Origin: Beta vulgaris subsp. vulgaris
Lineage: Eukaryota > Streptophyta > Magnoliopsida > Caryophyllales > Amaranthaceae
NCBI RefSeq assembly: GCF_026745355.1
Contig: NC_079209.1
Coordinates: forward strand, 38,383,505-38,447,504
Length of the DNA stretch: 64,000 nt
Reading direction: 5' to 3'
Shown here piece after piece: positions 22,802 to 54,500 of the stretch (position 1 is the stretch's first letter; each line of letters opens with the position of its first letter). The notes beneath the pieces were generated by a model. It saw only the letters and a program-made list of their open reading frames with translations, had not been told where the DNA came from and did not search any database. Both the position numbers and the translations under genes were made by a program.

Positions 22802-22969
22802 TGTATACTTGAGAAAATGTGCGAACGACAGAGAGAAAGTTGTGAGATAGAGAATCTACCATAGTTTTGTGGAGGAAAGTCGAAACTAAAATTGTATAGT
22901 ACTGGGCTCAGCCCGTCTGACGAGAATGTTGGGTCAGACGGTCTGACCCAATACTTTCACTTGTTTTAT

Positions 22970-24762
22970 TTATTTTAGATCGAAGGAAATATATTATGAT
23001 TCATATTAGTGTATGCATGATGATCCTGGTTAGATGCTAAGAAAGTAAGAATATGAATATATGATTATTATTTTATTCCGCTAATTGTATCTATGTTCCT
23101 AAATTTTCATAACTGGAAACTCGATGCTAGGAAAGTGTTTGTATCTAATTGTGAGCGTAGAATTTCTCATGTAACACCCACCCTTTATTGGTACTCAATG
23201 CTCTTGTAATCGGTTTTTCTATAGAAGGAAAATATTCAATTGGTACCCAGACCACTTCGAAATGGTATCACTTTTAGTGCCATTGTGTACCTTTCGTTTT
23301 ACCAATCGCAGAGAAATTTGATAATTGCGAAATCGAAATGACACATTTAAGCTCTCCTCATGGCTTCACTATGAATTGACCCGCATTAAACCTCTCAAGG
23401 GATGAATATTTGGATTGAGAAAACAAAACAAAAAAAAATCGCAACAAAAAGCAACATAAAACATGTATATGCATGAAACCTCCACCTCCTCTAAAGGCAT
23501 GTAATGCACTAAACAGCTACACGAAGATATATCAAAGGAGCCTGGTAGATAGCCGAAATATTATCTTCATTATGGAACTTACTTCATTGAGACATTGACA
23601 TATACATTAAACATTCATTGTACAACCACAAAAACCTTTGATTTGTAGGATGTTCATAGTTCAACGAATTTCCTTGCCGCGATAATCATGACTTCTACTT
23701 GAAGGCAATACCAGCATAAATGCATAATATGCATAACGAATTCCCCCTTCAGCTGAGATATTCACTAGAATCCTACTATTTGCGATAACAATCTATTAAG
23801 ATAGTACCTAATCAACCAAATTCATAACTTAGTGATGGTAATATTCAGCACTAAGTTGGAAAAGTTATGCAACCAGAACAAAATCTGAAGTCCATATTGA
23901 GCGAGATAGAAAATTAAAAGCGAAGCATAGCATTCTGTTATTTTATGGCTTGAGGAAATGTTACGTATTCTAACCTATAATTGCAAAGATGTTTAACTAT
24001 CGTTAATAGAAAATAAATTACACCAACTAGTCCACTTCAACACAATGTTACCCTATTCTAGTTTTGGTGACGACAAAATAATCTAATTTTTACTTGCATT
24101 GTGTTTGTAAGAATTAAGTTGATAATATGAAAAACATGTGAAGCTCTAAATGTACTAATTTAAGGTTGAAGTGATTGCATCAAAAGTTGAAGACTTTGTT
24201 AAAAGTGTATAATAGGTATTGTAAGAAACTATAATTAATTATTTATTTGGTTTATTCTTCACTCTTCAGCTTGATTAAACTGGAACTTGAAATATGTTTG
24301 AGATCATATAATAGATTCATTAAGGAACTTGTGCTTCAGTGTTTATTCCTTGATAAACATTCTTTGAGGAACAAGCATGATGAGGTTTATGGTTCCCCTC
24401 CGATTGATTTATCCAAGTTTAACCATTTTCCAACGCCTTTTAAATCGATATAAAAGAATTTCAAGTCATGGGAACTTATTTATTTCACAAGGTATTGGGT
24501 GTAACTATTACACCATAAATTACGGTGTTACAATTAACTCACACGTGTGAAATTTTTCTCCACCACCGTCATCTTTCAACTCAACCCTCTATCTCTCTTC
24601 AGTCCTTTCTCTCTCCTCCATTAAACTTCCATTTTCCCCCAATTCAATTAACACCATGAACAAAGCATCCACCATGAACAAATCCTCCTCACACTCCCTA
24701 GATTACGGCAATTTCTTGTCGTAGATTTCTGATGTATTGGAACGAAACATATGGTGATTTGA
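22970..24762. other. intergenic, no gene seen
   Basis: AT-rich. TGTAACACCC at 23170-23179 recalls the start of some gypsy LTRs, but no element can be closed. At 24487-24535 a small palindrome around GGTGTAACTATTACACC is followed by a leader-like CT-rich tract and a very short frame starting at the ATG near 24656. Nothing conserved is seen. Confidence 0.5.
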
Positions 24763-25500
24763 GTAACTTTTCAGGTTTGAATTTTGAGCTTTTTTCTAAC
24801 CTAAAAATTCATTATATTTCTCCAAATTGATTGCAAAATTTGGATATTTGCACCCTCCCATAGGCCACTGCATCACCCCATTTTAGGTTATACTTATATC
24901 CTTCTATGTTATTAGTTTGAGTTTAATGTGATTCACTCGTCACTTTTATGTCATTTTTGACATTGCCAAAAAAATAAAAAATAAAAAATAAAAAAGAAAA
25001 AAGATATGAAAATGTGTAAAATGACATAGAAGTGAGTTCTAATGATAAGATATAAAAATGAGTAATAATGACGAATCATAATGATATGATACATAAAGAG
25101 CTGACAAATTATATTAAAATAAGTTTTAATGATACAAGTTTGCTTAATAATGACATAAAAATGAGTAATAATGTCGTATAAATGAGTAACAATGATATGG
25201 TACATAAGGAGTTGACAGATAATATTAATTTAGGTTTAAATGATGCAAGTTTACTTAATAATGACAAAAATGAGTAACAATGACCCATCAATGAGTAATA
25301 ATCATATGATACATATATAAAGAGTTGACAAATAATATTAAAGTAGGTTTAAATGTTATAAGTTTGCTCAATAGTAACATAAAAATGAATAACGATGATA
25401 CAAAATTGAGTGCAAATATCCAAATTTTGCAATCAATTTGGAGAAATATAATGAATTTTTAGGTTAGAAAAAAGCTCAAAATTCAAACCCGAAAAGTTAC
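24763..25500. mobile_element. fold-back element with nearly perfect 91-bp inverted repeats
   Basis: The arms 24763-24853 and 25410-25500 are both 91 bp, and by eye they are inverted copies with a single mismatch (A versus G at base 11). They start GTAACTTTTC and end TATTTGCAC. The 556-bp spacer contains three diverged repeats of about 106-109 bp. I see no clear target duplication, so it is either a fold-back transposon or a recent inverted duplication. Confidence 0.75.
25080..25390. repeat. three tandem units of about 107 bp inside the fold-back
   Basis: Units start near 25087, 25193 and 25302 with GATATG(A/G)TACAT, followed by a GAGTTGACA(A/G)ATAATATTA word and a GTTTAAATG word. They differ by substitutions and a small insertion. 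Confidence 0.8.
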
Positions 25501-25853
25501 TATTAATAAAATAAATTAAAATACAATATTTATTATTTTAAATTAATTAAAAAATAAAAATATATACAAACCAATCATATAGCGCCACTTGTCATGTTTA
25601 ACCTATCAAACATATTACTAACCAGTCAAAACTTAATATGAGAAAATGCTCCAACAAGTTTAATCCATCTAGGAATAATCAAAAGTTCAACATAATTTGA
25701 GAAGATGGTCTAAAAGTGGAATTATTATTTACAATTTTTCCTAAGATTAAAAGTTTTTAATTCCTATTTGGGATTGGAAGATTTTCATCACAAACATCTT
25801 TCTTGCAATTCTTTGTTTTTTTAATTATCATCAAATTTCACAACATTAGCTTA
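25501..25853. other. intergenic, nothing seen
   Basis: AT-rich DNA without coding or repeat structure that I can identify. Confidence 0.6.
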
Positions 25854-26244
25854 TGAGCGTGTTCGACAACAATAGTTGTAGACTGTAGTAGTAGCTTTTA
25901 GCTGTTAGTTGTGCTGGTAGCTATTAGTGATTGGTGTGTAGTTCTTAGCTGTCCAAGTAGCGGTATAAGATATTGATGTTCGGTAAAAGAAGCTGTCAAA
26001 GTAGATGTTTACAAATAATTAATTAAAAACTCAAACAAAACTTTAATATATAATATATGCCCAACTAAACGTTACCCCAAAAGCTACAAATTGTAGCTTT
26101 CACAAACACTACTAAAACGCTACTTGTAACACTAAAAGCTACTTACACCACTAACTTACCAAACACTACTATTTTTCTTAATTAGTGTTTTGACCTAGTC
26201 AAGACACTAAAAGCTACTTGAAAAGCTTGTGTCGAACATGCTAA
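25854..26244. mobile_element. MITE with GTTCGACA ends
   Basis: The left end TGAGCGTGTTCGACA and the right end, reversed, TTAGCATGTTCGACA form inverted repeats. TTA occurs on both flanks (25851-25853 and 26245-26247), consistent with a PIF/Harbinger-type duplication. The interior repeats AGCTACTT / AAGTAGCT-like words in both orientations. It is non-coding. A hAT origin cannot be excluded. Confidence 0.55.
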
Positions 26245-26346
26245 TTATCTTTGATTTACGGTTCATCGCCCCTTTGATAAGTCTTCATTTATTTCTCCTA
26301 TTGCTAAATAAAATTTTATGAGAAATTCCGATGAATTTAATTACTA

Positions 26347-26695
26347 CTCCCTCCGTCTCGGAATATTCTTGACACTTATCAAGACACGTAGTTTTAAATG
26401 ATAAGTTGTTGTTTGGTTATCAATTGTTATTTTATTGAAAAGTAGATGTGATACGAGTTACTAGTTGGTAAAAGTAGTATTATTTTATTTTAAGGAGAGA
26501 GAATGTGGGTCATGGTTAGAGTAGGTAAGTAACAAGAGTGGTATTATTTTATTTGGATGAGAAAGAGTGTGGGCCAATAGTTAAAAGGTAGAATGATTAA
26601 AATAATAATGGATCATATCCCAAGATAGAAGTGTAAAGAGTATTTTGGGATAGATAAAAAAAGAAAGTGTAAAGAGTATTCTGAGTCGGAAGGAG
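26347..26695. mobile_element. Stowaway-type MITE (Tc1/Mariner)
   Basis: 349 bp flanked by TA on both sides. The ends CTCCCTCCGTCTCGGAATA and, reversed, CTCCTTCCGACTCAGAATA are the standard Stowaway terminal repeat. It is AT-rich and non-coding. Confidence 0.9.
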
Positions 26696-26845
26696 TATGA
26701 ATTTAAATCTCATGAGAACTTAATTTCCAATATCAACCAAATGCCACCAATATAATAGAAAATTAATGCTTACTCTGATCTATCTCCAGGGCAACCGGCA
26801 AAATGATGAATCCCTACAATAAATACATGGATTGTTGCAGCACCC

Positions 26846-45821
<18,976 letters not shown>

Positions 45822-45980
45822 GTTTGCATGTTTCAGAGACAGCACAAACCTTTCCCTTTCCCTTTCCCTTTCCCTTTCCCCTTTCCTTCCCAGAATTTCT
45901 CTCTCCTCTTGTCTCTGCACTTTATGTGCAATGCAGAGCCTTACCAGAGCCATAAAATGTGGCCTAACACATATATAGGG
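45822..45980 (-). promoter_or_regulatory. AGD15 5' leader and TATA-like box
   Basis: Reading on the minus strand, CCTATATATGTG lies at about 45967-45978, roughly 150 bp upstream of the start codon. Between them is a purine tract of repeated GGAAAG (45849-45890), a common feature of plant 5' leaders. Confidence 0.4.
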
Positions 45981-46656
45981 TGCTAAAACAGAGCAAAACC
46001 ACTCACTTTTATTTGAACTATATGTATTTTATGCACACGAGATGTGAGATGTCGATGCGTATGTCACTTCGTCTGTCTGATTTGGTGGAAATTTTCAATT
46101 TAATTTTTCATCTATTATTTTGGGTTAGAATTTTATTTATATGTAATTACGTATTTTTTTTTTAATAAAATCCTTCATTGATTATCTTAGAATAACAATT
46201 ATATAAAAGATATTTAAGGAAATTTATGTGGATACTAAAGTTCTCAATAGTTTTCATATATAATAGAGATATTTATATTATACCATAATTTGTGTAATCT
46301 AAGCCATCCATTTTTAATTTTAGAGTCATATTGTTCATTAAGTTGATTTTATGTTTAAACTATAATTAAAATGTAAACATTAATAAATTTATATATTATA
46401 ATTGTATATACTAATTGGCTTTATATTCCAAAAATCTTTTTTAATGGTGATAAAAAAAAATCTAAAGAAACAAAGAGCCAATACTCCTAGAGGAAGAAAA
46501 TGATTCTATTCTCTATTTTTTTGTATTTTTAAGATTCAATAAATCAATGGATAATATTATTTTATTAAAATAAAGGATTAAGATTTCAATCATTTCAGCG
46601 GCGATAAAAAATTGTAGCATTATTGAATAATTATCCAACTAAGAAGGATTGAGTTG
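45981..46656. other. intergenic, upstream of AGD15
   Basis: AT-rich, with no coding or clear repeat structure. Confidence 0.6.
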
Positions 46657-46867
46657 CTATTTTTTAAAAAGTTGGTAAGATGAACAGACCCTACTGAACT
46701 GACACCTAGTACAGGGACAACCAGTCAGGTTTTGTAGATCAGACTTCTTGGAGGGAGGGGAGATGGTAAGGAAAACCTCACCTTCAAGGAGCCCCTATTA
46801 AGATTTGATCCCATGACCTTGAAGTCATGAGGCCAAATCTTTACCACTAGGTCAAGTCTTGCTTGGT
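46657..46867 (-). mobile_element. tRNA-derived SINE with 13-bp target duplication
   Basis: The minus strand reads a pol III promoter: A-box-like TAGTGGTAAAGAT (46849-46837) and B-box-like GGATCAAATCT (46811-46801), spaced as in tRNA-type SINEs. The body is followed by a T/A tail. The flanks are an exact 13-bp duplication AAGGATTGAGTTG (46644-46656 and 46868-46880). It encodes no protein and would depend on LINE enzymes for movement. Confidence 0.87.
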
Positions 46868-46880
46868 AAGGATTGAGTTG

Positions 46881-48574
46881 TTGTTTATCGCCCTGTATTT
46901 CCTAGTATCGTCCTAAATACGTATAAAAATACACCCATATGATCCCTTGTTTTCCTTTCCTTATAACAGCACCATCACCACCTTCTCATTAGCTCCCCTA
47001 CTCCAGCCACTATCACACCACCACCACCACTACAAATTTTTCGACCAAGAACCACTCCAAATCATCTTTCCCCCTTTTCCTTACACCAACACCACTATAA
47101 AAGTTTCGACCAACTTAATTACTGGAAATTCCTCTTCAGAAAAGCCAAATGAACAAGGATACACCACCAAGCCAAATCGAAAGGTACAATTTTGACAAAT
47201 TAACATCCACAATTTTTTTTATAACACTATTAAATTTTGGAAGATGAAAAGAGTAGTTATATACTTTCTTTTTTTAAGTTCGGAACTTCTAACTATTATT
47301 AGAACACCAAATAATATGAAGAATCATCCATCTGGGGAATGGAGAAGAGACATAGTAAAGCATAATATATGATTTTGATGGGTACCATAGCAGACCATGG
47401 ATGACAAGATTTTATATGTCCTCACTAGACATGCTCTACTGTTAAAGCCCAAATAAACCATCCTAAGATATGTATGAGATCATAAAATGCATAATACGAG
47501 GTTGAAATTACTTTTGCTACTTATCAATAAGTGCAACACTTGTATTTTGGTGGCAAAACTTCGTATTATTTGACGAAATGTTTTTACTAATATATAAATG
47601 AAAATATTGTCATGTAAAATTGTATTGTATATGTTTGATTTAATTATTTAAAATGAAAAAATTATAAAAAATACTTCTAATTATGGATGTACTTCTCATT
47701 ATTATCTCAACTATGAGTTGTTCTAGAATACTTTCCATTACGAGGGTTTCCAAAATAACTTCAAGTGATGAGTGATTTGTTTAAATGGCTATTATATTGC
47801 TTTGTTTCCTTTTTGTTATTTCTTGCTTTCATGTCCTTAACTTCCTATCCTCGTCTAATTAACTGAGCTTGATACACCATCATTTGAAATTCTATGAATT
47901 ACTTTTTATCGGCATGATCATTTTGAATTTGCATCCCCTTAGATACAATTTTATGGAATAACCCAAATTGAATTTTGAATTTCTATTATGAGAAAATTGT
48001 TCATTAGTGTATTCAATCATGTAAATTTTTTCTTACTGACACTAGTTGTTCATTCTAACTAATAAAAGAATTGACCAAGTGTTCAAATAACTTGCAACAG
48101 GGAAAGTACACCACGAATATTAGAACTTAGAAGTGATTTGTGGACAAGATTTTGAATGTAATAAAACATCTCGAATAAATTCTCTACACACAACGTAGTC
48201 TTTGCTGACAAACTTCAACTGTTTAGGTTCACGACACTGTTCTATATGGTACACAATATGGCTACAGAAGACATGATCCTAGAGCTACTGAAACACTACA
48301 GTTATTACAGATACAAATCTTTCACCAACTTCAAATAAACTCAAAATTGTGAAAACTAAGCCTTGTAACTGGTAATCTATCACCTAAAAAGCAAAATTTA
48401 TGAAATGCTGGAAAGAGATTTGGTTCTTGCTTTCCCGAAATCATGTAGGTATCGTGAGTAAATAGGCCAAGCCAGGTCATACCAATGTCCTGGTGCTATG
48501 CCCATTCTTGCTCCATGAGAAATCAATAAAAGAAGCCATGGCTCCATAAATCCCTGTAATATCAGCAACCACTT
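46881..48574. other. intergenic, between SINE and NUP1; includes NUP1 3' UTR
   Basis: Non-coding. The part nearest the NUP1 stop (about 48200-48574) is probably its 3' UTR. No gene is seen. Confidence 0.55.
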
Positions 48575-51500
48575 TCATTTTCTCTTAATTCTGTTTTTCA
48601 CTCTCACAATCCTACGATTTGATTTATCGCCACCGCCACCACTTCCTAATGAAAAGCTCCCAGCCCCATTAAACTCTAGACTACCGGAGGGCTGAAATGG
48701 TGTGCTCTGGGGGGCCATTTGGTTCTGCTGGCAGCCAAACTGAAATGGACTTCCAGTGGATGGTGCTGCTCCACCAAACACAAAGCCACTCGATGGTGCT
48801 GAAACTTGTGTCCCAAAAACTGGTGCTGCAGGTGTTGGTACTTGCACAGAATCTTCAGCCATGCTATCTTCCATGCTCATCCTATCATTGTTTCCAACGG
48901 GGGGCGTCGAACCAAATCCAAATGTTTGAGGGGTAGAGCTACCAAATAGCGGCTGAGACGAAAAGGGTGTAATTGGAGAAGCAGGCACGGCAGCAGCAGA
49001 AGGGATTGAGAAAACAGAAGCTGACGCTGATGAGCCAGACCCGAACACAAAAGGTGCACTGTTACTAGCTGCCGAAGAGCTGGAGGTAGCTCCAAACACA
49101 AGGGTGCTATTACTAGGTGCAGAAGTCCCAGCAGCTGTCAACCCAAATGAAATACCAGATGATTGAGATGATGTGCCAAACATAGAGCCAGGAGCAGTGG
49201 GTTTAGAAGATGGCCAACCAAATATGTTAGATGATGTATTACTGCTTGAGCTGACAGGTGCAGTCACTGAAGAGGAACACAGATCACTTGTTGCTGACGC
49301 AGAGCTTGAAGTGAAAGGATTAGCAACATTGTTCATAGAAGCACTAGCAGGTGCGCTATACCCAAATATATGAGATGAGGCTGAAAAAGCAGACTGACTG
49401 GAGAAGCTTGGTGTTGATGTTGAGACTGCAATAGCAGATGATGATGCTGGAAAACCGAAGATAGATCCACTGGCAACAGCTGCGCCAGCATTTTGAGTCT
49501 CACTACTGGTGGTGAAGGTAGAAGAAACAGTAAACCCAGACATATTGCTTCCTGAACTAGCAGTTGCAGAAGGCTTGGCACTCAACAGACTGCTAGTTGC
49601 ATTGCCAAAAGCAGTCTCGTTTCCTTTGGCTTCTGCATTTGCAGCAGATTCTGAAGCTGGAGTTGACACTGTTGATGAGGTAGAAGGAATAGCAGAAGAT
49701 CCAAATTGAAAACCAGACGCAAATGAAATTGATGGAGCTGTTACTGAGGTTGATAAATTGCTACTGCTGCCAAAGGTGGCTGCAGAAGTAGCCAGGGTCG
49801 ATGTAGATACACCAATGCCATTAGAGAGAGAGAACATTGGTGAAGAAGACTCAGATGCCAGGGTCGATGTAGATACACCAATGCCATTTGAGTTACATGA
49901 AATTTGAGCTGGAGATGACACACTCATTGTTACAGGTACTGTACTGGATAATCCATTGCTAAGAGGTGCACCATTTGATGGTAGTCCAAATGTAAACAAG
50001 CCTTTAGCTGAGCTCGATGCAGAAGGAGGAGCATCTTCTATTTTCTTAGATACATCCCCAAAAAGCAGGGTGCTTTTCTCGTTGGTTTTACCGGGTCCAT
50101 CTCCTTTGTCTGCAGCATCAGTTGCACTGGCAATAATAGCAATAGCCGTCAGCAATTCAGGTTAAAGAGAGTTCCAGAGTCCACACAAGCAATCATAACG
50201 TCGAAGTTAACCACATAAACATGAACAGAAAAAAATGCCATGATCTCAGGTTCAGATGATATCCTACATAATGGTACTACATCTATATGGTAGTAGAATG
50301 CTAGCCTATCTGGGCTTTGCTCGTCCAATTGACAAGTGTAGTTGCACTAATTCCATGTTCACTGCAGCCAAAAAAGAGGGGGAGAAGAAAGGGAGGAGTA
50401 AAGTAGGAAAATCCCAGACATACATTTTACAATGATGAAGAAATTCAACATACCACATTATCTGAAGCATCATAGCAGCACTCATTGCTGATTTCTATCA
50501 AAGTTCTCCAACAAAGCACTCATTACATTCTAAAATGATCAACAAAAATCGAGGCAAGGCTCAAGTCTCAAACACAGTACAGGTTAACCATTACTTCCAT
50601 GATATTTATATTTTAGTTATGCTTCTATTTTAGTTATGAATTAACATAACTTGGACACCATTAATAGCATAGATTAAAGAAGAAGTAGAAGATTTGATTA
50701 CTTAAACTGAAATTACAGCAATAAAAGGATAACTAAAAGTTTTCGAGAGGCTTGTTCTCTCCCACTGAACTCTTAAAAGCTCACCCAATTTTTCTATTCA
50801 ATATTCATCATGATTTTCACATTCTATTTTGCTCTGTATTTATACTACTTTCCCTAACAAACTATCTAACTTATTACTCAAGCTAACTAATAAAGAGACT
50901 CCCTAAATTACCCTTACCCCCTAAATATTGATTCATAGCATTATACTTCTATTCTAGTTATTTTAGTAGTCCACTTACCATACTGGATTTTTAGTTTTCC
51001 CTAACCCAGGAGCTTAGTGCGCGGAATCATAGACAGCAATGAAAGGTAAAAGTATGTTGCATACTGCGTAGTATGCAAGTCAGTTCAACACAGGGTATGG
51101 AAAAGGATATGCCGAAGTCAGGACGCTACAAAATTTGGTACAATTTAGATGCAACACACACAGACACAATTGGAATGGCGTTTTATTTACTTTATTGACT
51201 GGCTAGTTCCTAAGATAAGTAATTTGTGTGAAAGAGTTGGTAGAAATTAATGGGTAGTAGGCTGAAAAATAACTGGATAAGAATGTAGTCATGGAAAAAA
51301 GGGTATGGGAAGTCAGAAGAGGATGAATCTTAGTTTTATACGTCTTTCTTCTCTCCCTCTCCCTCTCTGCAATATCATTCTGTACCGGCTGAATGCATCC
51401 TGGATTGGATGGGTTTTAGAGGACACAAGAAGACAGATTTCGATCATGTAAATTGCAATCTAGGTCACCACCAGCAATCTAAAACATATCTGTGCTGCGA

Positions 51501-54500
51501 CCTGGGACATATAATAAATTACTCGAGGCCCTGACCTGCGTTCCGGGTAACATTTGGTAGAAGTGCCCCACACAAATTAAAACTTTAGACAAGTGATACA
51601 AGCACATTGTTGGGAGTCTAACCTCAGTAACAGAATATTAGAGAGCATAAAGTACCTGCTACGCAACTCCGGTTTAACCTCCTTTGAGACTGCAGACTCC
51701 GCATTAAAGGATGAAGCAGAAAATGTAAATGGAGCCCCCTTGGCAGAGTTCGAACTATATGCAGTGATCTCATTAATTTTTTCACTAGATCCAGCAATTT
51801 TATCAATTTCTGCTGTTGGCTGAGGAGAACTAACTGCAGCTTGTGTATTCATGCTACTTGGAGATGAAGTTGATAGTCCAACAGGAAACGAAAAGCCGGT
51901 AATTTTTTGAGTAGAAGTAGACCCATCTGGTAGAGATTCTTCTTTGCTCGTGCCCAATGAAATTGTTGATGGTTTTGGTTCTGGAACTTGAGGCTTCTCT
52001 GCTGAAATTGCTGCACTTTGAGGATTATCAGAGAACCCAGCTGAACTTTTAGCCAACTCATTGCCATCCACCCCGTTAAAGATCGGAGCTGATGCAACAC
52101 CATTTGCATGCACATCATCATCCACCTCCAGGTAATCCTTCGATACGAGGAAATATATCAAAAAAATTATATAAACTACTGGCAATAGGAATATAATATT
52201 ACACATAAAACACGCAGCTTTCACACTTCATAGCATGCAGTCTAGGAAATCTATTTACATTCAACACTAACGTGCAGGCTACTACCAAATACAGACATAC
52301 AGATCACTTTTTCAAGAAAAAAGTTTCACTTGGGTGTACAATAAAAAAACATCTCCCTTACAATCAAATTCATGAGAAAAAAAAAACATAGTTCCTGTAA
52401 CAAAGAATTTGTCCATGTTGACAGTTCATATGTAATAAGTGCAAAAGCTAAGAAGGAATTAGCCAAAGTCGTAAGTGGAACTAGAGAAAGTTAATGAGTC
52501 AAGATGCATCAATCAACTAAAACGAACAAGAGGGACTGACTCATAGCATATAATTACAACCTATGTCATAAGGAGTTAAGACTCAGTCAGAATAGTGACT
52601 AAATGCTCTCTATACACAGTTACACATACAATAATCCAAACATAATAAAGCTAAAGGAGGGCATTAGTATACCTCATGAGCACTCATCTGAAATGCCCGC
52701 TTTTTCTGTTGATGGGTAAAGTCTGACTGCAAATTCGTATAATTTGAGGCCTTATTAGGTCTTCCAGCCTCTGCACCATCTTCAACAGAGGGGATGACAA
52801 GTTTTTTCATGCTACCTTCTTCTACCCTTGGTGATATCTTAAGTGAATGATCACGTGCATTAGGGTCCAAGGAACCATTCTCCTTCCTACTGTCTTGGAT
52901 ATTCTGCAACATCTTCAATGAGTCTACAGTATTCATGCTCTTACGAGCCAATCCTTGTGAATCCGATGCCATCTTCCCCGATGAACTTCCTCCCACAATG
53001 TCAATTTTCTTTTCAGGAGACTTGCCTTTTGAAGTGAATTTGTCGAGTTCTTGAAAGATCTTTTGAGCCATCTCAATAGATTGTGAAGGAACATAACCAT
53101 TGCTTGTACTAGGCAAGCCCTTCTCTTCAATTGCTTTTGAAGAAAGGTGGTTAGAACTCCAATCAATGGTAGATGGCACTTCAGTAAAATCTGTAGAAGT
53201 CACTGATCCATGCTTTACATGAGAAGCACCAGAAGCTGGCAAAGATAAGATTTTCTGGTGCAGGAGATTAGGCTTTTGACGGATCCTGCGAATGGGACCG
53301 ACAAACCCAATATCACTTTCTAAGACAGAGCTCCTGCGCTTGAGAACCTGCAAACAAAGAGATAAATACAATCAAAAGTTAGAAAATACAAATCACGTTA
53401 CACCAACAGCTGAAAATTTGTCAGACCTTACCTGTTTCTTAGATCCACTAAGCTGGTGAATCTCTGTTGCATTATGAGATGATGATGACGCACCATGGAC
53501 ATCAAAAGCAGTTTCGGCAGCCTACATCATGAAGAATAAAACTATAAGCAAGCACAAATGCATCTAAGTAAATTTATGTACATAACAGACCTGCCAGAGC
53601 AAACCTTAAAATCATCGTTTGGATGAGGCCTGGAATATGGAGTACGAGCCATGCTGTATATTGCAGATCGTCCGCGAAATCTAGGGGTCATAAAACCATT
53701 AACAGGCGCTCCAATCTCACTAGCAGGCTTTTGAGTAGAAGACATGGCTGGAGATTTTGGTTTAAAAAATGGATTATAAGTAGCAGATAGATCTTCCCTG
53801 GGCATTTGATTTTGCAGTCCTAATACTGACGGGGATGCTCTTGTAGACCTGCTACCCATGTATGCTTTAGCAAGCTCAGCAGGGGAAGCAACAGCATCTT
53901 CAAGCACCTAAATACAGGAAGCATTTGCATTGAAAAACTCAGCATGAGTAATTTCATCAGAAGATAAAGTAGACCGAAAACGAACTGTTACCTACTTTTG
54001 AACTCACAACAGGAGTTGAGATTGCTGCAGGTAGCACACGTTCTGCTCCATTTTCAAGGGCATGTAGATTATTTAGTATTTCACGTGTATTATGAACAGC
54101 CTCCTTGGCTGAAGCATTGGGTTCCAATCTTTCCTTATCATCTCCAACCGAATTATCATCAGTTCTCGACAGTAGCAGTGCAGTCAAATGATCAATCTCA
54201 GACCTGAGAGATATTACGATACTAGGCACTGTTATGGTCCATAAATCATAGCAAATTGCTTTATCAATTGCATAAAGATAATCTTAAAACATGACTGCAC
54301 AACAATGTCTTAGAACTTAGTCTGTCTGTAATCATCCAATTCATGACCAGATAGTAAACCGTGTAAGCCTTGCAACAAAGATAAGCTTGCCCACTGTCAC
54401 TGTATGACCAAAAGATCGTGCCTTGGTAACAGCTTCTATCAAAAAGTGGATGAGATCGAACACCACCAAGCACCCATCATGATACAACAGTGCACTTTCA

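Larger units (their letters stand above)
21849..22960. mobile_element. MULE-like non-autonomous element with 9-bp duplication
   Basis: The 1112-bp element is flanked by TTGTTTTAT on both sides (21840-21848 and 22961-22969). Its ends are inverted: GAGAACGTATTGTGTCGGAC on the left and, reversed on the right, GTGAAAGTATTGGGTCAGAC. A 9-bp duplication plus ends beginning with G is typical of Mutator-like elements. Each end holds nested inverted GTCGGAC / GTCAGAC words. Inside are a palindromic minisatellite (21900-22290) and a coding-like stretch (22490-22860). No transposase is visible. Confidence 0.8.

Noticed and set aside
24951..25291. Ile/Tyr/Phe-rich open frames with membrane-like look
   Set aside because: They are translations of AT-rich tandem repeats in the fold-back spacer.
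25080..25390. Regularly spaced repeats considered as a CRISPR-like array
   Set aside because: Units are contiguous, about 107 bp, diverged and in plant nuclear DNA; there are no short repeats with unique spacers.
46657..46867. Considered as a functional tRNA gene
   Set aside because: The boxes are degenerate, no cloverleaf closes, and the segment has a tail and target duplication, so it is a SINE.
48697..50165. Several open frames on the plus strand opposite NUP1 exon 9
   Set aside because: They are shadows of the low-complexity Ser/Ala-rich FG exon; none has a recognisable domain.
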